Below, piece by piece: positions 55,757 to 64,000 of a stretch of 64,000 nt of DNA. Source of the stretch: Antedon bifida (lineage: Eukaryota > Echinodermata > Crinoidea > Comatulida > Antedonidae); NCBI GenBank assembly GCA_963402885.1, contig OY727098.1, forward strand, positions 13,936,717 through 14,000,716. The letters run 5' to 3'. Positions within the stretch are counted from its first letter, which is position 1. Every line of letters starts with the position of its first letter. The notes below the pieces were generated by a model. That model had not been told where the DNA came from, did no database searches, and saw only the letters and a list, made by a program, of their open reading frames with translations. The position numbers were made by a program, and so were the translations under genes.

Positions 55757-58700
55757 CGCATAAACTATAGGGAATTTAAAATATCATTGATTTTCGAGTT
55801 GCCAGATGAAACCACCGACTAAAGTTGCAATACCGTAAATACCAATGTTTATAGGTATAAATACATTTCAGTAACACACAACAGTGATATACATGTTATT
55901 CACATTTCAGTATTTTCTTTAGTTATCAGAAATGCTCAGAAACAGTCGGATCCAATTAGAACTGTTGCTGATTTTTACATTTTACTTCTCGATAATTATA
56001 TAAAAAATAAATCATTCCACAAACAATCCTCTTACTTTCTCACAATACAAAAATACGGAGTGATTAGAAACCATCAGAGCACATGGAGTTATACCTAATG
56101 TATTTAAGTTGTTACTGACATGAACTTTGATTGTAATTGTTATCATTTGCAATATGACTCGTCCTAAGACGCAGCAGTATATTCGCATGTAATTCAGGAT
56201 AAATTGGAATTTTGGAATTCTTCACTGAGCTGTGTTTCCCCATTGGGTAGAAGACATCACGTATTAAATGTAGAATGCATGGGAAAGTATACATATAAGA
56301 AGTTACTGTGTAGTCAACGCTACGGGACGCCGATTGGGTAATCAAAAATATATTGATGTGAAATAATAACAATTAAATATTGTTTCTATTATTAATTGTT
56401 TTGTAAGATTACTTTCATTTTACTCAGACATTTGGCAACCTGACGTATGATATTTAAATTCAAGCACTAATATTAAACGGGATGTCTGGTGGACTTTACG
56501 TTTAAACTGTACACATTTAAAGCAAAAGGTTAAATACTTCAGTTTATGAAAACAATACACTGTATAAAAATATATCGTATTAAAGCATATGATCTAACTA
56601 AATTAATTAAACGCCCATAAAAAACCGATATGCCTTACATTTACACAATGCTATATATACTATTATACTAGATCCGGCCTGATTCATTTAACATTAACGA
56701 TTTAAAAAAAACAGCCTGTAAACTGTATTACGAAAAAACACTTTTTACGAGAGAAATGTTAACATCTCAAACAATGAAAGTATTTTTAATTATAATTTTA
56801 TTTCTATATTATGTAGGCCTACAGTATCTGATTATTCGTTTATGCACGAATTGGACATTAACTATTGTTAGGCCTATATGATGACTTTTTGAAAATAAAT
56901 GTTGAATGAAAAAGAACGGAGGTGAATTATTTCAGTAGGATAAGAAAATAGATTTGTTTGAGAAAGATAACGTATAGAATATACTGTGTTTATTTACCAT
57001 CCACTCTGTTTGTACCTTCTTCCCAGAGGGCTAATTTGACGAACCCTAAGAGCCAAGCAACACCCTTTCAAAGATACCGGCGGCAATATAGATACGGACT
57101 GACATTTCAACTTTGTGGGTTTTAATTGTTTCAAACAGCCTGTGAACAGTGGGCTACTTATCTATAAAAAGACAATTTGAAGAGAAAAATAAAATAAATA
57201 GTAGATAAAATGTCCCTTTTGGTAGTTATTAAGTACATATTTGTACTGAATATAAGTTGAATTAAAAGCATAAACTACAAAAGACAAAAAGTAAATATTA
57301 CCGGCGCAAACATTCCACGAAACATTAATCATTAGAATATTTGAACATTAGTTCATGGGGTTTTGTGATCAGATAATGAACCGCCCTACATTAACGTCTG
57401 AAAACAAATCTGACTATTTTACAATATTGAATATACGGGAAAAGACTATAACAATTCCAATCTAAACACATTAACATAAATCAGTTATACTTATTCATAT
57501 CATCGCTCTTTCTTTTATTTTTTCGAAAAACATTACATTTGTTAAAAGAAGTGCCAGAGATCGAATTCCTCTGTGGAATGCTTTCGTGGATAATTTCTTC
57601 TAATCTAATCAATAACGTATAACATAATTAGTTTATCGAGTGTCTTTTTAATTGTAAATATTTATGTGAAGTAGATAACTTGGTTTGTTTTATTTGGATA
57701 TATCTTGTTTTATCAAGCTTAATTAGTTAGCAAATAGCAATGAATTAACGTCTCAAAATAACAGAAAAGGACGCGTGTGTAGAACCTTGGAGAATACACC
57801 TTTGAAAGCCTGTGGTATGGATCCCTTGGTTTTGAATAAATAAACTAGTTAAAGTTACTCTATACAGTTATAACACAGCCAATGGTAAATTGCTTGAAAA
57901 CTGCAGGCGATACTGCAACTTTGATATTATAGAAAACAGTTAAGAACACGAAGCAAGATATTGCATTCTCAGTAATGTGTACCCAGCTGTAGGCGCTGTA
58001 TTGTAAGTCAACAGACATATTACTGGCTAGTTTAGAGGGCATGATGTTAGCCTAGGTTTAGCACAGACAACGTCAGTCAAATTGATACTGTAATGCAACA
58101 GTAATGTTAGATCAACATCGACAAGACAGATATCTTAGTTTTGCATGGTAGATAAATAGCGCTATCATATCGATAAGACCTGGTCAATTACAACACAGCG
58201 TAACGTTATAAACTTTTACTCTTTTTGATAGGTATAGGAAAATACTTTTTTTTTGTAGTAGTCGTCTTTAAAATATGCATAATTATTTAAATAAAGAGAT
58301 GCATATCGTAACTAGGGTGTTGACATTTCTTTCTGTTTTACTTTATCGCTTTATATAATACCTCGTTAAAAGGTTAAATAAACATTAAATATCATAACAT
58401 TGCAATACTAAATAGAAAAAAACATAAATCAAATTCATTTGTTGTGCTAACAATTGTCTTGTATCCTTTCAACTTCGACCTTGCCATCAGTGGTTTGCAT
58501 TAGTAAAAACGTTTTCTAGAGACGATATAAAACGAAATTGTATCATCACTGTTTCACTTAATTTGCATAATTAGTTCAAAGTTCAACATGGAATCCATTC
58601 CCTGCTTTCTTTGGTATTTTGACAAGTAGCATTTTATTGTAACTGTCAATCATAAATCGAATATGTTCTTTCTCTTACAAATATGAAATCATCCTCAGAA

Positions 58701-59608
58701 CTATTTCTACGTAATTATCGCAGCCGTGTAAGAATAACACTCCCCACGTGGTGCTGTGATGGGTTTATCGAAATCGGACTTAAATAAACAGTGTGGTACC
58801 AAATGAGAAAAATGTATTCCTTTTGCAGTTATTTTTTTATTCTTACAAAATGGTATGACATCACATAACAACCGATACTGTGATTGGCTAAGACCTACTT
58901 TGGTTTTAACAAACGAAATTATTGTTGAAACATAAGATGTGGGCCTAAATAAACCAACAGATAGATTATCAATCACTCAATTATACATTTTATTTCTCAA
59001 ATAAAAACAAAAGTACAGATAACATAAAATAATAAATAATAAATTAGAAAAGGGGTACCCTACTGGAAGCTTAAGCTTTAAAATGTGGGGTCCAGGCAAC
59101 ATATTTAGGTAAGGTGAGGTAAGAAACATGTAAAAAAACAATATGATAATGAGCAAAAAGGCATTTAACGAATGCAGTTATAATTTAACTTAAAACAGAT
59201 ATATTATAACAATAAGGTAAATATATGTTGAGACTAGGTTACGTAGGCCTATAGTATTTTACTTTATAATTAATTATGTTTATTGAAAAGGAATAAATCC
59301 AGTTACATTGTAATTTGGCCAACATCTATTCAAATTATGATCAAAATAAGACCTGATGACTGATGTGTATCCTGATATTTATTTTGGATTTGAAAGAATA
59401 TTCGTATTTTGTTATTATCTAAATATCATATGGAAACTCTAGCATTGCTTTCGTTATCTATATATAACTTCCTATCCTTTTTATTATTCTTTTTTAATGG
59501 AAAAGAGTGGCCTAGAATGTTTCTCTTCATACTGTAATTATTCGTTACAATAATTTAATTTTGAATATGTCGACTAAATTATTCTAAAAAGACATGTTGA
59601 AAAAAAAC
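55757..59608. other. 3.9 kb mostly unassigned, with a small LINE relic near 57.54 kb
   Basis: At 57547..57597 the plus strand reads KRSARDRIPLWNAFVDNFF then stop, resembling the R----IPLWNSLP step of a LINE C-terminus, but only this step is left. The rest is AT-rich, with unrecognised open frames at 56112..56372, 57860..58042 and 58707..58976 (all minus). Confidence 0.35.
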
Positions 59609-60006
59609 CAGACATAAATATTATCGATATGGAATTTGCAAATGTTTTTTTATGTGTTTGTGTACATTGTAAATATCAAAGAATTATCTTTAGTTAAGAT
59701 TCAAATAAAAGTTAATTTTAAAATTGATAACGTACCCAGTTCAACTGTACGATGAATTACGCATGTTGCAAAAACACACAAGTTGAAGTAGTAGGCCTAA
59801 ATTACATTTTTATCAACAATAAAATCGAAAACAGACACAAATATTATCAAGATAGAATTTGCAAATGTTGGCGTTTTAAATGTATTATTCTTGGAAAATA
59901 CTGTTGATACAGCAAATACTACAAAAATCAAAGAAATATCTGTCGTTAAGATTCAAATAAAAGTTAATTTTTACAAAGTTCAACTGTACGATGAAATACG
60001 CATGTC
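59609..60006. repeat. Diverged tandem duplication (about 220-235 bp unit)
   Basis: ACATAAATATTATCGATATG, then GGAATTTGCAAATGTT...ATCAAAGAATTATCTTTAGT, AAGATTCAAATAAAAGTTAA and TTCAACTGTACGATGAATTA (59611..59762), recur as ACACAAATATTATCAAGATA ... CAACTGTACGATGAAATACG (59833..60003). The second copy carries about 25 extra bases. It is non-coding. Confidence 0.75.
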
Positions 60007-62555
60007 ATGGACGCGGAACAGTTAAATAAAATCAGATGATTGCAACTCCAACGGCTTGTTCTGACACTACGTGTCTTCTCCTGATGTGAGATATCTTCAA
60101 ACAGACTTTACAGTTAATCAAAAAATTACAAGTGAAAAGTAGTTGCTATGTCCTATATAACATTACCAGCTAGATAGAAAGTGTTTCTGTCGCTAAACAT
60201 GATAAGACCAAGATATCTTCTATCGTGAAACATGGTGAAACTTGATAACCTGAATATACAACACTTTGTCACATATAAAAGTACATGTAATAGGATTTTA
60301 GTAGATAGTCATCTTTAACTCGAGACAAGGTAAGCCGTTGTCTTCACCAACCGAGATATCATTAATTTCTACAGAGAAAGAAATTAACAGTTTGGAAGAG
60401 ACTGGGTGTTTACTTGCTGAGTTTTTGACAGTTTAAGGAAGTTACTTCTCTTCACAGATGAAAAACATAGGGTGTATGTAATGAATTGAAGACGGGGGTG
60501 CATTGTAAAACCAATAAAGTTGTACAACTTTTAATCAAAGACACTGTGGTGTATCATCTTGCTATTTGTGTTAAATGTACTTATGCCTACTATATCATTT
60601 AAAGTTTAAAATATAAAAAATACACTGTGTCATCTTATGTCCTATAAAGTTTGCGCGACAAGACAGACATTTCGTTTTGACGAGACCTATCTAATAACAT
60701 TCAAATAACATATCTATTTCAATTTGATTGGTGGTGCGATGACAAATTACCCGAGCAATGCACCGGTACATCATTTTCCTTAAAGTTATGTAAAGTTTGT
60801 TATTGTTTTATACCACCTGACCATACAAAACAACAAAAAGGTGTGTCCTTAACAATAATTGAGCAATGTCATAATGTTTATGTGTAAATTCACCTTCAAT
60901 TTGTCGTGAATTTTCCAACTGTTTTATTCCAGAGGCGATACCAGCAGTGTGATTCGTGAGTGTGGGTATTACCAACTAGTATTTGTTTTTAATTACACAA
61001 ATTGCCAACTGTTAGACTTTGTCATTAAAGCACGGTTGTGGTGATATTAGCTGTCACTAAGATGAATACAAATTTACACGTAGCTGTTGGAATATGCAAT
61101 TCCAAAATACCTAGCTTTAAATATGATGTCAAAATTGAAATCTGATTTCAATTGAATTCGTAATCATCACCAATTTCAAAATGACCCGGAAGTTATCGGA
61201 GCAAAGATCACATGAATGTTACACTCATTGTTAGTTATCGATATCTTCTGATTTCAATTTGGCTAAATCTGATTATTATGCATCTGAAACCCAATACAAT
61301 ATGAGCCCTCTCAATTAATGTCCATGGCGAATTTAGGAATTGTATGGGAACGAAGCTTAGTTATCAAACACATGTTATCAAACTTGTTAAACTAAGTTTG
61401 GGGCAATTTCGTTTTCTGCTCTTTGTCAACCAATGACAATGTTTTCTCTGATCTGTAACAGTTAAGCCTAATATATTCGATTGTAATAATAGTGTAATAA
61501 TTTTGCTAATATTAAACAATTTTATCTTTATTTATAACTAAACTTGTCTTGTAAGTGGATTTTTATTTTAAATTAAACTGTATTAAACATTTTAAACATT
61601 TTAACAGCTTCATTCATTTATGATACCATATAACAATACTTTGTTATTGGCTTTATTCAATGGGAAAGCAACAATCAATGTGTTCTTAAGGAGGAGGAGA
61701 CTGTGGTAGTGTATGTTTTTAGTACGTAACTCAATTTAAGTTACACATCTGTCAATACTGGTTCATCGTAATCGGGAACTGTTATTTATCAATTCATTGT
61801 TAAGTTATTGTATATGCCATAAGCAACCTAAGTTGACGTATCATGCAGTATGATTGACAGTGTAGATTGAAGTAACAGTCAGAAAGCTAGCCCCGCCCAG
61901 CTGGGTTTGTTTGCAAGAGCAGAGAGGTGGATGGCAAAGTGAACGGTATCCCGCGGCCACGACAAATTGCAGTCAGTTCAGCCAGACCATAACCATGGCG
62001 TTCAAATTACTTTGATGAATTTCAAAATCTATGACATATTAAGGCGCCCAGACTAGGCCATTCACCATACATCTTTAGCCAGTGTTACCAATGTTCAGGG
62101 AACACTGTGCTGTAAAAACATTCTAGCATGGCCTGTATCTCACCAAGGACTGCTATACAAGGAACTCGACATGACTTTCGGAACCTGTGGTCAGCTAAAT
62201 ATTTTTCTATGATCAATATTTTGTCAAGATATAAAAGCAAACATTCTTTGAGCATGCGCAATTATAAAATAACGTGATGTCACAGAAGTTAATGCTTCTG
62301 AATTTACCAAAGAAACTTTTGTGAATGTTTTAAAAATAAGTTTTTGTTTATTAAAATGGCAAATTAAATGAAAATGAATTGAGAGTTCGTAGAACACTTT
62401 AGAAAATTTGTCTTGAGTTTGAAAACAATAGTTTGCCAGTGTAGACTAGGTTGAACTGCACAACTTACTACCACTAAGATGATAAATACAAGGTTTAAAC
62501 TATGTCATCATTCTTGAATAAATGAACGCGAAAACAGAGTCATACATTAATGAAA
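60007..62555. other. 2.5 kb with no supported gene
   Basis: A donor-like GACAAG|GTAAGC at 60328 and an acceptor-like CTTCTCTTCACAG|ATG at 60457 stand about 130 bases apart, but the frame after that ATG closes after six codons. An AATTGAAATC-T-GATTTCAATT palindrome lies at 61133..61153. Confidence 0.35.
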
Positions 62556-62735
62556 TTAAGATATATTGTCCACCTGAAGAAATAATTTATAAAAAAAAAT
62601 TATTTTCTTATTATTTAATATGACATTTTATGATAATAGCTATAGTTGACAAAAAAAATGAATTGGGGAAAAACTGTAATTTACAGTAATAAATAGTCAA
62701 ATTATCTGTGATTTTTGGTTAATTTTCTTTATATA
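62556..62735. mobile_element. TTAA-MITE relative, left-end fragment
   Basis: TTAAGATATATTGTCCACCT followed by TTTAATATGACATTTTATGA and TTTTTGGTTAATTTTCTTTA resembles the diverged MITE at 35045..35379. The matching right end GGGACAATACATCTTTAA is not found. Confidence 0.5.
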
Positions 62736-64000
62736 ATATACACCGATGACTTTGTTGTGCAATAATGTTGATTACTATTCTGGGTCTTGTGTAAGGAAAC
62801 ATTTGACACTGAACGCAACAAAATGTTAGAGGAAAAGTTGTAAGTTTTAAAGATCTAAACATTTATACAAGTATTAATCTCGGTAAGTTTAATACACAAT
62901 AACACAGTTAAACTGTCGCCATCTGACAGATAGCGATTGCATTCTGTTATTATTACCCACTAATGTACTTCTTTTATTTTATTGTAACATCAAGGATATA
63001 TTGAATGGCTTAAAAAGACCTTTTCATAAGCCTTTAAAACAGATTTAAGAATCATTTAAGAGATTATATACAAACAAATTGTGTTTAATTACCTTTTGTT
63101 GAAAGTCTGGGATGATAGTTAAGGATTAAAAGAACAAAACAAAGTAGAAATGGATAAGGTTTCAATAGCACATAAGTAACATCAAATGAAGTAACAAAGT
63201 TAAGAATACTTCGAATTATAGAAATCTTCACGATAAAGGAGTTTAGAGTACAGCTGCTTTAATGGTAATACGTTTAACGATACGATACCATCCCTTAAAT
63301 TTAAAGCAAATCTTGTCGATTGAATCTAGCGATTCATTAACTACACACTTATTTTGTTTTTCAAACAACGTACGATGGGAGAATATACCTAAGCTTAACA
63401 AAACGTTTGATTTCAATAGGAAAGTGTAGTATGCATAGCGCAGCTAATAATTTTATCCACAAAACATTACCGGTATTACTTGCACCCGGCTTGTGCGCGT
63501 TGCTATAATCAGAAACACGGTGACAATGTCAAACATTATTGATGTTTAATAAACAAAATGTAAAATATGTTATTGGAATGTAGGGTAGATTTTCTAGGAA
63601 CGACCTCCACTTATTATTATTTAAGGAACCGGTTTGTATGCATGTTTTGAAGCTGGTCCGGGGTGCTTTCGACACTGAGCACTCATTTAAAACCTATCTC
63701 TCTTTCAAACGGACAAACAAAGTTACATTATAAAATAACACATGTTTGCATTCAAAATTCTTTACATTATGGAGAATTTAAAAAACAAATACTGAGAAAG
63801 AGAAATCGTATAATAATTGTTGTTTAAAGCTATTTTGTATATTGAAAATACTAAAAAATAATTATCTTACCTGAGATTGAAATGAAAATTCACAATTCAT
63901 TCATTCTGTATAAGCGGCGCCGCCAATGATCTTGTTATAACAAATGTTAATGGTAATTTAACTCGAGCGGGAAAATGTGATAGGAACAGTGTATTAAAAC
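62736..64000. other. AT-rich spacer to window end, no gene seen
   Basis: No supported exon, RNA gene or repeat boundary. Confidence 0.35.

Noticed and set aside
57000-57120. GC-richer patch that on the minus strand looked like a LINE C-terminus
   Set aside because: Only a few suggestive residues; no frame of useful length and no tail.
60328-60480. Donor/acceptor-like pair followed by ATG
   Set aside because: The frame after the ATG closes after six codons and there is no downstream exon support.
1-64000. CRISPR arrays, rRNA genes and true tRNA genes
   Set aside because: Repeats present are MITEs, SINEs and tandem arrays of animal type; tRNA-like boxes occur only in degenerate SINE heads that lack a foldable complete cloverleaf.

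Overview
The window reads as AT-rich, gene-poor nuclear DNA of an animal, most likely a marine invertebrate deuterostome; echinoderm is my best guess and it is not proven. Reasons: spliced exons with GT-AG borders, an LDL-receptor-type gene built from phase-1 module exons, non-LTR and Penelope-like retroelement relics, tRNA-derived SINEs, many short inverted-repeat DNA elements, and the frequent palindromes TAGGCCTA and TACTGTA. I see no tRNA or rRNA gene, no CRISPR array, no operon, and no long open reading frame.

Only two loci look like host genes. On the minus strand at the left edge (5151 down to about 2409, perhaps continuing off the window at 26..1) there is a chain of very small phase-1 exons: a signal-peptide exon, an 18-nt microexon and a 51-nt exon. 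Together they predict a secreted Thr/Ala-rich protein of unknown family. On the plus strand, 33673..38106 holds an LDLR/VLDLR-type gene: signal peptide, three LDL-A repeats, a damaged EGF, a calcium-binding-type EGF, part of a YWTD propeller, and a third EGF with a Thr-rich tail. It has an in-frame TGA, two apparent frameshifts and missing propeller blades, so it is probably a decayed paralogue. Its introns carry a SINE and short DNA elements.

The rest is mostly mobile DNA. By region: 0-5 kb, microexon gene, a TTAA-flanked MITE and a LINE tail. 5.4-8.6 kb, a nested pair of about 1.55 kb hairpin-bounded elements. 8.6-15.2 kb, SINE, LINE tails, a small hAT-type MITE, a 19-bp minisatellite, a LINE split by a GC-rich insert, and a Harbinger-like MITE. 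15.2-25 kb, AT-rich spacer with MITEs, a SINE, a second TTAA MITE and a third, inverted copy of the hairpin element. 25-33 kb, several inverted-repeat elements including a very well preserved hAT-type element with a perfect 8-bp target duplication, tandem arrays, a Penelope-like relic and LINE relics. 38-64 kb, mostly unassigned AT-rich DNA with scattered MITEs, SINE/LINE pieces and local tandem duplications.

The most interesting signals are the microexon secreted gene and the nested hairpin elements, in which the 10-12-mer beside the 5' hairpin reappears as the stem of that element's own 3' hairpin. All family names rest on motif recognition by eye; no search was run.
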